64,000 bases of DNA from Maioricimonas rarisocia (GCF_007747795.1 NZ_CP036275.1:2900853-2964852); one strand, 5' to 3'; counted from the first letter of the stretch, positions 48,941-58,660 are shown. Notes: generated from the letters alone by a model not told the origin. Translations and numbers: made by a program.

Positions 48941-49948
48941 TCACGCAAAGAGTTGCGGCAATGTGACCAGGCTTCGCAACGATGCCGAATCCGTCTCGCG
49001 TTCAACCGCGGCCCGAGGCAACGCAAGCGGATTGAGGGCATTCGAATGCGCGGGGACGTAACCGCCGTGGTAGGTGAACGCCCACCGGATGCCGGACCGC
49101 TGCAGCGCCGCTTGAGTGTCCGCGTTGTACGACTCCGGCTGACCGACGGGATAGCTGAATGCCCGCACCGGTTCGCCCAGTTCGGTTTCGATCCGCTGGC
49201 GGCTGTTCTCAATCTCGATCTGCTGACGATCAGCCGGCAGATTGGCCAGTACCGGATGCGTCACCGTGTGAGCTCCGATGTCCATTCCGCCCGCTCGCAT
49301 CTCCCGGACCATCGACCAGTCCATCCAGAGTGAGTCGCCGACGTGGCGCGGGCATCGACCGCTCCCGGTCGCGTTGGCGACGTTATCGAGGAAGTTGGCT
49401 GTTCGATCGTGCGGCAACTGCTTGTAGATTCGCAGCAGCGCATCGACAGCCTGCTGACGGTCCGGTTCGTCGAACATCAAGCGATCGTCGAGCCAGCCCG
49501 GCAAGTTGATGTCCGTTTTCCGGCTCGTGCGGATCATCCATGCGATCTCGTCCCACCAGGCGACGGGGCGATCGTCCAGGAAGCCACTCGTCAGGAAAAA
49601 GACCGCCGGGACGCCATGGGCCTGAAGGATCGGAAATGCGGCTTCGTAGTTGTCTCGATAGCCGTCGTCGAACGTGATCATGACGTGGCGGCCGCGACGC
49701 CCCTCCAGGATTTCATCCAGCGACTCCAGACCAACGACGTCGAAGTGTCTCGCGAGGTAGCGGACCTGGTCGGCAAACTGCTTCTCGCCGGCGCTCCACA
49801 GGCCCCAGTCGAGAGGGGAGCCGGTCGGATCACCGATGCGGTGGTAGTTCAGGACCAGCAGTCCGCTCCAGCTCGGCGTCGCCTCGAGCAGACGATGCAG
49901 GCCGCCCGCTTCGAGGGCACAGGTCAAAAGCGCGCGTTTGCCGATCAT
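48941..49948 (-). CDS. Polysaccharide deacetylase (NodB/CE4) family protein
   Basis: A 335-residue protein with the NodB homology domain. Motif 1 TFDDGYRDN begins at about residue 92 (catalytic and metal Asp). Motif 2 is GAHTVTHPVL, with the two metal His. A later motif is AFSYPVGQPESYN. The segment LLVLNYHRIGDP before motif 1 is typical of the group with WbmS/PgaB-like substrates. There is no signal peptide in the N-terminus (MIGKRALLTCALEAGG), so it is probably cytosolic or membrane-associated. Likely action is removal of N- or O-acetyl groups from a polysaccharide. ATG 49948 is chosen by similarity. Confidence 0.9.
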   Translation of the reverse strand: MIGKRALLTCALEAGGLHRLLEATPSWSGLLVLNYHRIGDPTGSPLDWGLWSAGEKQFADQVRYLARHFDVVGLESLDEILEGRRGRHVMITFDDGYRDNYEAAFPILQAHGVPAVFFLTSGFLDDRPVAWWDEIAWMIRTSRKTDINLPGWLDDRLMFDEPDRQQAVDALLRIYKQLPHDRTANFLDNVANATGSGRCPRHVGDSLWMDWSMVREMRAGGMDIGAHTVTHPVLANLPADRQQIEIENSRQRIETELGEPVRAFSYPVGQPESYNADTQAALQRSGIRWAFTYHGGYVPAHSNALNPLALPRAAVERETDSASLRSLVTLPQLFA

Positions 49949-50263
49949 TGCCGAGTCTGTCCGCCTGCAGGTCGAATGACGTCGCGGCAGGGCCGCGCGT
50001 TGCGAATGCGGGGCGAGGAGCTGGCCCCCTCCCGCATCGCTGATGTGCAACGCTACTGCGCGGGACACGCCGGTCAATCCGGTCCTGCTGTCAGACTCGC
50101 CTTTTGAGGCGGATCGGCTCGACATAGAATCAGACACCTGCTTTAACTGGCAGGGGCTCCCACGAGAAATCGCCGGTTCTTCGACCGGCTGACTTCATCT
50201 GTCGACAGGGAGTCCGTTTCGTTCATTGCGATACTTGCCATCTGACGGACCCGAATAATCCTC

Positions 50264-51832
50264 ATGAGTGAACCAGCCGGCCTCGGACCCAGGCGATTCC
50301 TGCTCTCCGCTGCTGTGATCGGGGCGACGCTGCTGTGCCTGGACGGTGTGTCGCGGAACGCGGTTGCCGGCACGGCAGAAGCACTGGAGCTGCTCCGGCA
50401 GCGGCACGAGGCGCGACGGACGGAATTCGTCTCGCAATTGCGCGCGCTCGCCGGCGAGGTCGACGAATCGGGAGACGCCGCACGAGCGCACGGCCTGAAA
50501 CGTCTTGCGTTACAGGTCGAGCAGCAGAGTCTCGATCTGGATGAACTGCCCGAGACCTATCGCGGCACGGCCGGGACGACCGACGAGTTCGAGGAGCAGC
50601 TCTGGCACCTTCAGGAGGAGTATGCCGCGGATGTCTACCTGCTCTCACGGCGGGCGGTCCGCGGTGGCTTTCCCAGCTATGCGTTTCACCTGGTTCGCGA
50701 AGTGGCCCACCACGATCCCGATCACCGGCGAGCGCGCGAACTGCTCGGATACGTCCGGTACGGCGACACGTGGACAACCCCGTTTGCCGCGTCGATGCAG
50801 CGGAAGAATTTCCAGTGGCACGATCGCTTCGGCTGGTTGCCGGCGTCACACGTCGAGAAGTACGAGGAGGGGCTGCGACTGTTCAACGGCCGGTGGATGG
50901 ATGCCGAGACGGAAGCACGCCACCGCACCGACTTCGACAACGCCTGGGAGATCCCGACCGAGCATTTTCTGATTGTCACGAATCACAGTCTGGAACGGGG
51001 CGTCGAGCTGGGACAGGCGCTGGAAGACTTTCACCGGTTCTTTGTGCGTGAACTGGCCGCATTCTTCAATACGCCGCAGCAGATGCAGAAGCTGTTCGAT
51101 GGAGGGTCTGCGGCCGTCCGCGGCGCAGGCAGTCGCCACATCATTCACTTCTACCGCAACCGACAGGAGTTCGTGCTCCGACTGCAACGGAAGCAGCCGA
51201 ACGTCGCAATCAGTAACGGGCTGTACCTGCCGTCCGACCGCATCGCCTATTTCTATCATCGTCCCGAAGACCCGCAGGCCAACATGGAAACGATGTACCA
51301 CGAGGTGACGCATCAGCTGCTGGGCGAGAGCGTCCGTCGCACGCCCGACGTCGGCCGGGATGCGGACTTCTGGCTGGTGGAGGGGATCGCCTGTTACATG
51401 GAATCGTTTCGCCGCGAAAACGGCGAACTGACGGCCGGTGATCCGGATCATGTCCGGATCTACTGGGCCCGGGAATACGCGCTGCGGCAGGACTTCATCG
51501 TACCCATGCAGCGGTTGACGCAGATGGGGATGCGCGAGTTCCGCCTGGGGGGAGACGTCGCGACTCTGCAGCGGTACTACGCCCAGTCGGCCGGCATGAC
51601 GCATTTCTTCATGCACTACCGCGACGGGATCTACCGCGAGGCTCTGATCGAGCATCTTGCCCGCATGTACAGTCCCGACGCGCGTGTTCGCCGACGGGCA
51701 ACCACGATTGCCGAACTGGCCGGCGTCAGCTTCGAGACACTCGATCAGCAGTATCTCGAACATCTCCGGACGCTGGATGCGATGGTGGACGCGCGGGATG
51801 CAGCCGGCCCGGGCGAGCCGGCCGTTCCCTGA
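50264..51832 (+). CDS. DUF1570 domain protein, putative zinc metallopeptidase
   Basis: A 522-residue protein with a signal-anchor or signal peptide (about residues 10-36, cleavage near AVAG). It then has a helical N-terminal half and a C-terminal DUF1570 domain. In that domain a gluzincin-like HExxH (HEVTH, residues 346-350) is followed by the downstream Glu in WLVEGIACYMES, the pattern of peptidase MA-like proteins. The remainder includes RRFLLSAAV and CLDGVSRNAVAGT in the signal region. It is thus likely an envelope peptidase, activity unproven. Convergent with the kinase gene, 22 bases between stops. Confidence 0.85.
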   Translation: MSEPAGLGPRRFLLSAAVIGATLLCLDGVSRNAVAGTAEALELLRQRHEARRTEFVSQLRALAGEVDESGDAARAHGLKRLALQVEQQSLDLDELPETYRGTAGTTDEFEEQLWHLQEEYAADVYLLSRRAVRGGFPSYAFHLVREVAHHDPDHRRARELLGYVRYGDTWTTPFAASMQRKNFQWHDRFGWLPASHVEKYEEGLRLFNGRWMDAETEARHRTDFDNAWEIPTEHFLIVTNHSLERGVELGQALEDFHRFFVRELAAFFNTPQQMQKLFDGGSAAVRGAGSRHIIHFYRNRQEFVLRLQRKQPNVAISNGLYLPSDRIAYFYHRPEDPQANMETMYHEVTHQLLGESVRRTPDVGRDADFWLVEGIACYMESFRRENGELTAGDPDHVRIYWAREYALRQDFIVPMQRLTQMGMREFRLGGDVATLQRYYAQSAGMTHFFMHYRDGIYREALIEHLARMYSPDARVRRRATTIAELAGVSFETLDQQYLEHLRTLDAMVDARDAAGPGEPAVP

Positions 51833-51854
51833 AGACGCGTACTCTCAGGCCGCT

Positions 51855-54800
51855 TCAATCCTCGTCAGACGATTGTGTGACCGGCTCCGGCTTCGGAGGC
51901 GCGGGCGGGAAGTCTTCGAAGCGACGGGGACCGCGCTCACCCCGAGGGGGAGGCGGCATCCCGTGTCTCGGATGGGGCCGGCTGTGGAGTGCCTGGGCCA
52001 TTGCCTCGGCTTGGGCGGCTTCCTCGTCGCGACCCAGGTCCTCGAGCAGATCCGCGAGGCTGTGCCAGGTTTCGCTCAGGTCGCGAACGACATCGTGCGA
52101 ATCCACCTCGCGTGCCCGTTCGGCCAGCGTCGCAGCGTTCTCGAACGTCGGCTCCGCCGCCAGGGCTGAGACGAACCAGTCGTTCCCGGCGGCAATGGCC
52201 TCGTGGAGTTGTTGAACGGCGGCCGAGGCATTGCCGGCCCGCATCTGCCAGTTGGCCAGGATGCGCGCCAGACGCATGTTCCAGATGGTGTGCGACTCAA
52301 CGTCGGGAAACTGCGCGACCAACGACTCCTGGATCGTCATCGCCTGCTGCAGTGTCGTGATCGAGTCTTCGTTGCGGTCGCACCGGCGCATCAGCGAGGC
52401 GAGCTTGACGTGCAGGTGAACCTGCGCTGTGCTGAAGGCCGGTCGACTGGGATTCTCTGCAACGAGTTCGTCGAGGATCCCGAGTGCCTTCTCGATGCGG
52501 ACTTCGATCCGCCGGGCACACATGTCATCGGAGAGCCGCCAGAACTCGACATCGCCATACATTTCGGCCAGCTCGAAACGGTAGTCGGCGACTTCCGGAT
52601 ACGCGTCGACAAGTGCCTTCACGAGGTCGATCGCCGTCTGCCAGTCGGGATCATTATGCCCCGAGGCGTCACGACCGGGGCGCTGCAGGGCCCGTTCGCG
52701 GTAGCAGCGGGCCATCAGAATCAGGAACCGGGGGTTTTCGGGACTCTCCTGCTTGAGCTCCTCGAGAATCGTAATCGCTTTTTCGAGGTGCGTGCGGCGA
52801 TCCTCCCACGAACCGAAGAGCCGCACCGAAAACCGGAAACGTCGTCTTCGATCCTCTCCGTCGCCATCTCGCCCGCGGTCCCGGTCGTCGTCCCGGTCTC
52901 TGTCTCTGTCGCGGGTTCGGTCACGGTCGTCATCCCGTCCGCGATTCCCGTCCCGTTCACGCCCCCCTCTTCGCGAACGACCGCGGTCGTCACCTTCTCC
53001 AGCGACGTCCCGTCCGCGCGGTGGACGAAGGTCGGGCGGCGGGCGCCGCTCGGGCGGCTCCGGAGGCCGATCCGCTCCACCCGATTCCGAAGCAACGATC
53101 ATGCGGGGGCCGGTGCTTCCATCAGCGGGCGGTTGTGGATCACGTCGACCGCCACCGGGGGGGCCGGAACGGGGACCGCGTTCCGGGGGGCGATACCAGA
53201 ACGGGGTTCGCTTGCCGAGCGACAGATGAACACGGGCCAGCTCATAGCGGAGTTCCGACGTCTCCGCTTCCGCGGGAGCCGACTCGATCAGTTTGAGCGC
53301 CTGCTGCGACGTTCGATGGGCCTCGGAGAATTCCTGGCTGACCCATTCCAGGTCGGCCAGATCGTTCAGGACGGTTGCCAGTTGTGGCAGCAGCCGGGCG
53401 TCGGTCTCACCGGCGGTACCGGTCGCGTTCGCCTCGGCTCGAAGTTCTTCGAGCAGACGGATCGAGTCTCCGTAGGCGGTGCGGGCGGCGTCGGACTGTC
53501 CCAACTGCTGATAAATCATGCCGATCCGATGATGAGCACGAGCCGCCTGCTCACGAATCGTCGGATCCTGTCCCCGTTGCTCGGCCAGCCGATGATAGAT
53601 CGGCAGCATTTCTTCCAGTGCCGCGGCCACTTCCGGTGAAAGGGCCGGCTGCATGGGAGTTGTGTAGTCTGTTTCGTCGCTGGCCGACTCGTCTTCGATG
53701 ACGACCGGCGTGACGTAAAGCGCGTTGGGGGCGAAGCGGTCGAAGATCTTGCTCAGCGCGTCCAGAGCGAGCTGCGTTGTCGCCTGTGCCGTTTCCCGCT
53801 CCTGCTGCTCCCGGTCGAGGGAGTTCTGCAGATCGGTGTTCAGGCCATTGAGGTTCGCATTGAGCGTCTGCAGCCGGCTGTTGATCTGGCGGGAACGGAA
53901 GTAGCCCACACTCGTCAGCATTGCGACCATCAGTGTCGAGACGACCGCCGTGCAGATCGCTGCCGAGAGGGCCGGATTTCGACGGCACCAGCGCCAGAAT
54001 CGCTCCACCGAAGTCACGCGACGGGCCCGGATGGGGCTGCCTTCGATAAACCGCCCCAGATCGTCGGCGACTGCCTGCGATGACTGGTATCGGTGATCGG
54101 GGTCGCGGGAAACGGCCTTGAGGACGATCGTCTCGAGATCCCGCGGGATGCGGGGATTGATCGCGCGTGGGCGGACCGGATCGGTCTGCGTGACCTGCCG
54201 CAGCAACTCGCTCTTGGTCGTGCCGGGGAAGGCCGGCTGTCCTGTAATCAGTTCGTAGAGAGTCACGCCGAGGCTGTAGACGTCCGAACGGGCATCGGTG
54301 GTGCCATGAAAACGCTCGGGGGCCATGTAGCGGAGTGTTCCACCGAAGTGCTCGGTGACGGTGGCATCCGGTTCGAGCGCGCGGGCCAGTCCGAAGTCCG
54401 TAATCCAGACGGTCCCGTTCTGGTCGAGTAGCAGGTTGGCGGGTTTGATGTCGCCATGCAGCGTGCCATGCTCGTGGGCGTAGGCGAGTGCGTCGGCGAT
54501 CTGGCGTCCGATGTCTGCGGCATGCCAGGGATCGATCGGATCGTTTTCCGCGTCGGCCAGCATGGCATCGAGTCCGCGACCGTCGATCAGCTGCATCACG
54601 TAGTAGTAGAGACCATCGTCCTCGCCGACACCGAAGACGGGGACGATGTTGGTGTGGTGCAGCTGGCCCGCCGTCTGGGCTTCCCGATGGAAGCGGCGGA
54701 TGTGCGTCTCGTCCATCAGGGCGAACGGGGGGAGGACCTTGACGGCAACGTGCCGGCCGAGGGATTCCTGTTCGGCCTCGTAGACGATTCCCATGCCGCC

Positions 54801-55070
54801 GCGGCCAACCTCGCGGAGGATGCGGAAATCCCCCAGCTGCTCGATTTTCCGTGCCCCCAGAGAGGCCTTGCCGCCGCTCTCGAACTCGCGGTGCTGCTTG
54901 GTCTGTTCCATCGCAAGGATGGTGGGGAACAGTTCGCGGATCTCGGCGCTCAGGTCGGGATAGCGGGTGACGTACTCCTCGACATCGGGCACGTCGCCGC
55001 GGCGAACGCGGTCAGTGAACTCGGAGGCTGCCAGTTCGAACGTGTCGTCGTCGATCCGGGCGAGATCCAT
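51855..55070 (-). CDS. Serine/threonine protein kinase with TPRs and Arg/Asp-rich insertion
   Basis: A 1071-residue Hanks-type kinase. The kinase domain (about 82-345) has GRGGMGIVYEAE, ATP-Lys110 (VAVKVL), catalytic loop HGDIKPANLLL (Gly in place of the usual Arg of HRD), DFG at 225-227, and APE near 250. A transmembrane helix (about 367-391) separates it from an extracytoplasmic TPR region (about 480-620 and 755-1040). In between lies a low-complexity insert of about 125 residues (about 623-748; 52827-53204): first Pro/Arg/Gly, then an Arg/Asp alternation. It is preceded by an ECF sigma gene 56 bases upstream. Confidence 0.93.
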   Translation of the reverse strand: MDLARIDDDTFELAASEFTDRVRRGDVPDVEEYVTRYPDLSAEIRELFPTILAMEQTKQHREFESGGKASLGARKIEQLGDFRILREVGRGGMGIVYEAEQESLGRHVAVKVLPPFALMDETHIRRFHREAQTAGQLHHTNIVPVFGVGEDDGLYYYVMQLIDGRGLDAMLADAENDPIDPWHAADIGRQIADALAYAHEHGTLHGDIKPANLLLDQNGTVWITDFGLARALEPDATVTEHFGGTLRYMAPERFHGTTDARSDVYSLGVTLYELITGQPAFPGTTKSELLRQVTQTDPVRPRAINPRIPRDLETIVLKAVSRDPDHRYQSSQAVADDLGRFIEGSPIRARRVTSVERFWRWCRRNPALSAAICTAVVSTLMVAMLTSVGYFRSRQINSRLQTLNANLNGLNTDLQNSLDREQQERETAQATTQLALDALSKIFDRFAPNALYVTPVVIEDESASDETDYTTPMQPALSPEVAAALEEMLPIYHRLAEQRGQDPTIREQAARAHHRIGMIYQQLGQSDAARTAYGDSIRLLEELRAEANATGTAGETDARLLPQLATVLNDLADLEWVSQEFSEAHRTSQQALKLIESAPAEAETSELRYELARVHLSLGKRTPFWYRPPERGPRSGPPGGGRRDPQPPADGSTGPRMIVASESGGADRPPEPPERRPPPDLRPPRGRDVAGEGDDRGRSRRGGRERDGNRGRDDDRDRTRDRDRDRDDDRDRGRDGDGEDRRRRFRFSVRLFGSWEDRRTHLEKAITILEELKQESPENPRFLILMARCYRERALQRPGRDASGHNDPDWQTAIDLVKALVDAYPEVADYRFELAEMYGDVEFWRLSDDMCARRIEVRIEKALGILDELVAENPSRPAFSTAQVHLHVKLASLMRRCDRNEDSITTLQQAMTIQESLVAQFPDVESHTIWNMRLARILANWQMRAGNASAAVQQLHEAIAAGNDWFVSALAAEPTFENAATLAERAREVDSHDVVRDLSETWHSLADLLEDLGRDEEAAQAEAMAQALHSRPHPRHGMPPPPRGERGPRRFEDFPPAPPKPEPVTQSSDED

Positions 55071-55126
55071 GGGGCTACCGCGTCGTTGGAGTCCGGGACA
55101 ATGCTGCGTCCGGACTGTGGGGGATG

Positions 55127-55789
55127 TCAGGCGTCCGAGCCGGTCTGTCGTTCGTCCGCATCGAAAAAGCCGGGGACGTGGGTGAGCACATCCTTCAGCC
55201 GGGCCAGCGCCCGCACGTACCGAATGCTGGCCGCCTTGCGATCAATGCCGAGAACTTCGGCCACTTCCTTGTTGGTCAGTTCTTCGAAATGCCGCAATGC
55301 CAGCACTTCGCGATCGATGTCGTTCATCCCGCCGAGGGCTTCGTCGACGAGCCCGGTCAGTTCGGCGCGGACAGCCGCCTGGCTGGGGGATGTGAGATGC
55401 GCCAGCAGGTGAAAGGACATCGACATCGATGTGCCGTTCGAGAGTTGTTGCTGGGGCGACATCTCGCGGTTGGCGTCGCGCATCTGCGCGCCGAGGTGTC
55501 TCCGGTGTACGTCAACAAGTGTCTGACCGACGATCAGCCGCAGCCATACGAACAGGGACATTGGCTGGCTTGTCCGAAAATGCTCCAGACGCTGCACGGC
55601 ATCGACGAACGCCTCCTGCAGGATGTCGTCGGCATCGACGCGGCCCTGGAGGCGACGATCCAGGCGAAAGTGCACCATTCGCCACAGGCGGTCCCGATGG
55701 TCCGCGAACACGTCGGCGAAGACGTCGGTGTCTCCGTCGAGGACGCGATCGAGCCGCGGGTCTTCGTCCTGTTGCGTCGGGATATTCAT
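55127..55789 (-). CDS. ECF-type sigma-70 factor
   Basis: A 220-residue sigma factor of the planctomycete ECF groups. Region 2 contains ADHRDRLWRMVHFRLDRRLQGRVDADDILQEAFVDAVQRLEHF and FVWLRLIVGQTLVDVHRRHLGAQMRD (promoter melting and -10 recognition). Region 4 contains LALRHFEELTNKEVAEVLGIDRKAASIRYVRALARLKDVL, a helix-turn-helix. It sits 56 bases upstream of the kinase gene on the same strand, an arrangement known for planctomycete ECF-STK groups where the kinase is thought to control the sigma factor. No anti-sigma gene is nearby. Confidence 0.93.
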   Translation of the reverse strand: MNIPTQQDEDPRLDRVLDGDTDVFADVFADHRDRLWRMVHFRLDRRLQGRVDADDILQEAFVDAVQRLEHFRTSQPMSLFVWLRLIVGQTLVDVHRRHLGAQMRDANREMSPQQQLSNGTSMSMSFHLLAHLTSPSQAAVRAELTGLVDEALGGMNDIDREVLALRHFEELTNKEVAEVLGIDRKAASIRYVRALARLKDVLTHVPGFFDADERQTGSDA

Positions 55790-56188
55790 TCAGGTCTGCC
55801 ATTTCCTTAAACGGAGAGCCGCCACTGTTGTCCACAGCTGGCTTCAGCGAGGTGCCGCACGGTCCTGTCGGGCTGCCGCGGCGCCTCAGGAAATCATAGA
55901 CCTGCCCGGGGGGGATCTCCAGCGCTGTACCGGGGATCGGGACAGTCCCCGATCGACAAAATGCCGACTCCGCCGTAGACGGACAGGGGATGCATGCGTT
56001 TGACCCTCCTGTCGGCCAGTCGATCGGCTCTCCGGTCTCTGGCCCGCCAGGAAGCGTCTTTCGCTCGACTCGTCATGACGTCAGTTCGTGCTGCCCAATG
56101 GATCGGGCACGGCTCAAAACGGGGATTCCGGGCCACCGTGCGAGTCCCGTTCGATACGTCACGACATCTCCAATCTGGAAGGAAGATC
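55790..56188. other. Divergent intergenic region (ECF sigma / EF-hand protein)
   Basis: This 399-base region lies between divergent genes. An ORF opens at 55994 in frame with the EF-hand gene, but the segment 55994-56188 has no signal peptide and no family similarity, so I treat it as a leader. No promoter could be assigned. Confidence 0.45.
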
Positions 56189-57451
56189 ATGCGTTCACTC
56201 AGCACCATGCCATTGCTCGCGGCGGCCCTCTCGGCTGCCTTATTCACTGCACCCGATTCTGCGAGTGCCCAGCCCGGCCCCGGGGGAGGTCGCCCGGACC
56301 CGGATCAGATTTTCGAACGAATGGACGCCGACGGTGATGGCAGCGTCACCAAAGATGAATTTCTCAAGGCCCATCGGCAACTGATGGAACGGAGGCGGTC
56401 CGGTGACCGCCCCGGTCCGGATCGCCGTCGTGCGGATGATGACCGCTCGGGCCAGAAGCGGGACGGCGACCGTGCGGACCGTGGCAAGGGGCGTCAACAC
56501 CGTGCCGACAAGGGCCGGGGTGGCCGCAAGTCCCGAGGAATGGACCGCGGGCGCGGACGTCGCCCCGATTTCGCCCGGCGTGGCGGCGGAAAAGGCGGAC
56601 GTGGCTGGCATCGTGGACCGGGCTCGCGGCGGGGTTTCGCCATGCGGGGCGGGCCGGGCGGACGTCGCGGATTCGGCATGCACCGGGGGCCGGGCCGGCA
56701 CCGTCACCAGGGGCCGGGGATGGACCGTGGACGGGGACGCCGTGGGCCGTTCGCAATGCACCGGGGTGGTCGAGGTCGTGGCGATTCCGGAATGCGGCGT
56801 GGTCGCGGACGGGGGCCGGATGCCCATCGCGGTCGCCGCGGTGACCGGGACCAGGCACGTCACCAGGATCAGGATCGGCATCATGGACGCGATGCAGATC
56901 ATGGCCGCCGGCCAGAAGCGGACGACCGCGACGACCGTCGTGACGACCAGGCCGGACGGCCGGAACGGGGACCGCGCGGTCGTGGTATGGACGAACGCGG
57001 TCCGCGGGGTCGTGGCGGCGAAGGGGACCGTGAACGCGACACACGGCCTGAACGTCCCGAACGGGGGGAAGAACGGGGCGAAGCGGATCGTGAGAACCGA
57101 GGCGGCCCGCCGGCCGGTGCACGACGAGGTCCGATGGGCGGGCGTCCTCCGTTCGGCCGTGGCCCGTTCGGACGACGAGGCGATGAAGAAGGTCGTGGTC
57201 CTCGTGGTGAGGGGCCTCGCGGTGACGGACCGCCCCGGCGCGGTCCGCGTGGCGAAGACGGTCGCCCCTCCCGCCCGGATGACTCGGACAAGCCGGAACG
57301 GAGCAACGACGGAGACGACGTGCGCGTCGAGACAGAAGAGTCCGCCGATCCGATTGTGAACAGCGTCGCGTCGGCCGAAGCCGAATCTGCTTCCGATTCA
57401 GTCGTCGAAGAGCGGACCGATCTTCCGCCGGGAGAAACGTTCGCGAACTGA
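56189..57451 (+). CDS. Secreted EF-hand protein with long Arg/Gly/Asp low-complexity region
   Basis: A 420-residue exported protein. It has a signal peptide (MRSLSTMPLLAAALSAALFTAPDSASAQ). One canonical EF-hand loop follows (DADGDGSVTKDEF, calcium positions D, D, D, S, E). After that, about 270 residues consist mainly of Arg, Gly, Asp, Pro and His in approximate repeats (GMDRGRGRR, FGMHRGPGRHRHQGPGMDRGRGRR, RGEGPRGDGP). The final about 55 residues are acidic and Ser-rich (DDVRVETEESADPIVNSVASAEAESASDS). ATG 56189 has GGAAGGA upstream and begins the signal peptide. Function unknown; a calcium-binding surface or matrix protein is plausible. Confidence 0.8.
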   Translation: MRSLSTMPLLAAALSAALFTAPDSASAQPGPGGGRPDPDQIFERMDADGDGSVTKDEFLKAHRQLMERRRSGDRPGPDRRRADDDRSGQKRDGDRADRGKGRQHRADKGRGGRKSRGMDRGRGRRPDFARRGGGKGGRGWHRGPGSRRGFAMRGGPGGRRGFGMHRGPGRHRHQGPGMDRGRGRRGPFAMHRGGRGRGDSGMRRGRGRGPDAHRGRRGDRDQARHQDQDRHHGRDADHGRRPEADDRDDRRDDQAGRPERGPRGRGMDERGPRGRGGEGDRERDTRPERPERGEERGEADRENRGGPPAGARRGPMGGRPPFGRGPFGRRGDEEGRGPRGEGPRGDGPPRRGPRGEDGRPSRPDDSDKPERSNDGDDVRVETEESADPIVNSVASAEAESASDSVVEERTDLPPGETFAN

Positions 57452-57530
57452 AGGCCGGTCGTTCCGAAAGACGATTGCTGCAGCCAGGGAGGAAACGGGC
57501 GTCGGAAGGGATTCGTGATGGCGTCAGCAG

Positions 57531-57572
57531 GAGCCGCGTTCGGGGAAACGTTCCCTGGACGCGGCTCGTTTC
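57531..57572 (+). terminator. Hairpin terminator after the EF-hand/RG-rich gene
   Basis: The perfect 9-bp arms GAGCCGCGT and ACGCGGCTC enclose a 20-base loop that itself pairs GGGGAA/TTCCC. The stem is followed by GTTTCGTTC. It lies 80 bases after the stop at 57451. The T-run is interrupted, so efficiency is uncertain. Confidence 0.6.
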
Positions 57573-57915
57573 GTTCGGAGGCTGAAGCGTTTCGGGTGCC
57601 GACACGAATCCGGAGCGACGATGCGAAACTCTCCTCCATGACCGGGGTTCAATCTGGCGTCGGCGAGGGTGCCGCGGGACTGTTCCGTGGACAAATTCGT
57701 GAAGAGAGTGAAACGGCAAAAGAATTCCCGTAGACGACACAGCAGCTTCTGCGTTTCAGAAACTGGCGACGGAAGACAAGGTCGCCAAAGTGGTTGCGAC
57801 CCTGTCGGAGCGGTGCTTCGCATCTTTTTCCGTCAGCCGCCCGCGGCGATCAACTCGGCAACCACGCTGACAGATTCTCAACAAATCCCCTGTTCCCTGT
57901 GCGAGGAGTGGCTCG
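57573..57915. other. Intergenic region upstream of the second EF-hand gene
   Basis: This 343-base stretch between the terminator and the next EF-hand gene presumably holds its promoter. I see no recognisable sigma-70 or sigma-54 element, repeat or RNA gene. Confidence 0.45.
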
Positions 57916-58572
57916 ATGAAGCGGTGTGCGATTCTGTGTCTCGGTCTGGCGGTGGTGTTCGGAACAGCGGCGTCGGCCATGGCGCAGCGCCCCGAAGGTG
58001 GTCGTCCCCCGGGCGGTCCCCGCGGTGAACGCGGCGAACGTGGTGAGCGTGGCGAACGCGGCTTCGGCCCTCCTCCGAATCCTGTGATGGAAGCGATCGA
58101 TACCGACAAGGATGGTGAACTGTCGGCCGAAGAGATCGCCAACGCAGCCGTTGCACTGCGGAAGCTCGACAAGGATGAGGACGGCAAGCTCTCCCGCGAA
58201 GAACTCCGTCCGCCCCGCGGTGAAGGTGGTCGCGGCTTCGGTGGTCAGGGTGGTCGTGGCGGTCCCGGTGGTCCCGGTGGTCCCGGTGGCGGTTCCGAGG
58301 CATTCATCAGTCGCCTGATGGAAATGGACGCCAACAAGGACGGCAAGCTCTCCAAGGACGAATTGCCCGAACGGATGCAGCGGATCATGGAGCGCGCCGA
58401 CACCAACATGGACGGCATGCTCGACAAGGCAGAACTGGAAGCGATGGCTTCCCGCTTCGGCAATCGTGGCGGACGCGGCGGTGAAGGTGGTCGCGGTCGC
58501 GGTGGACGTGGTGGGGAAGGCGGACAAGGTGGCGACGGCGATCGTCCGCGTCGTCCCTCTCCGGACGCCTGA
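57916..58572 (+). CDS. Secreted four-EF-hand protein with Gly/Arg-rich linkers
   Basis: A 218-residue exported calcium-binding protein. It has a signal peptide ([23 protein letters not shown]). A short RGE repeat ([13 protein letters not shown], about 37-49) precedes four EF-hand loops: [36 protein letters not shown] and [13 protein letters not shown] Gly/Arg/Pro linker ([15 protein letters not shown]) separates the two EF pairs, and the C-terminal tail is again RGG-rich. All loops keep the calcium ligands. It is likely related to the protein encoded just upstream at 56189. Role unknown. Confidence 0.88.
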   Translation: MKRCAILCLGLAVVFGTAASAMAQRPEGGRPPGGPRGERGERGERGERGFGPPPNPVMEAIDTDKDGELSAEEIANAAVALRKLDKDEDGKLSREELRPPRGEGGRGFGGQGGRGGPGGPGGPGGGSEAFISRLMEMDANKDGKLSKDELPERMQRIMERADTNMDGMLDKAELEAMASRFGNRGGRGGEGGRGRGGRGGEGGQGGDGDRPRRPSPDA

Positions 58573-58620
58573 TCGATGCTGAAGACTCGCTGAGTCCTGA
58601 AGACACTTCGTCGTGATGAC

Positions 58621-58660
58621 AACGGCCGTGTGAAGGTTCATTCCTTCCGCGGCCGTTTTT
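58621..58660 (+). terminator. Intrinsic terminator after the four-EF-hand gene
   Basis: ACGGCCG pairs with CGGCCGT, and inside this GAAGG pairs with CCTTC around a short loop. The stem is followed directly by TTTTT. It lies 48 bases after the stop codon. Confidence 0.9.
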
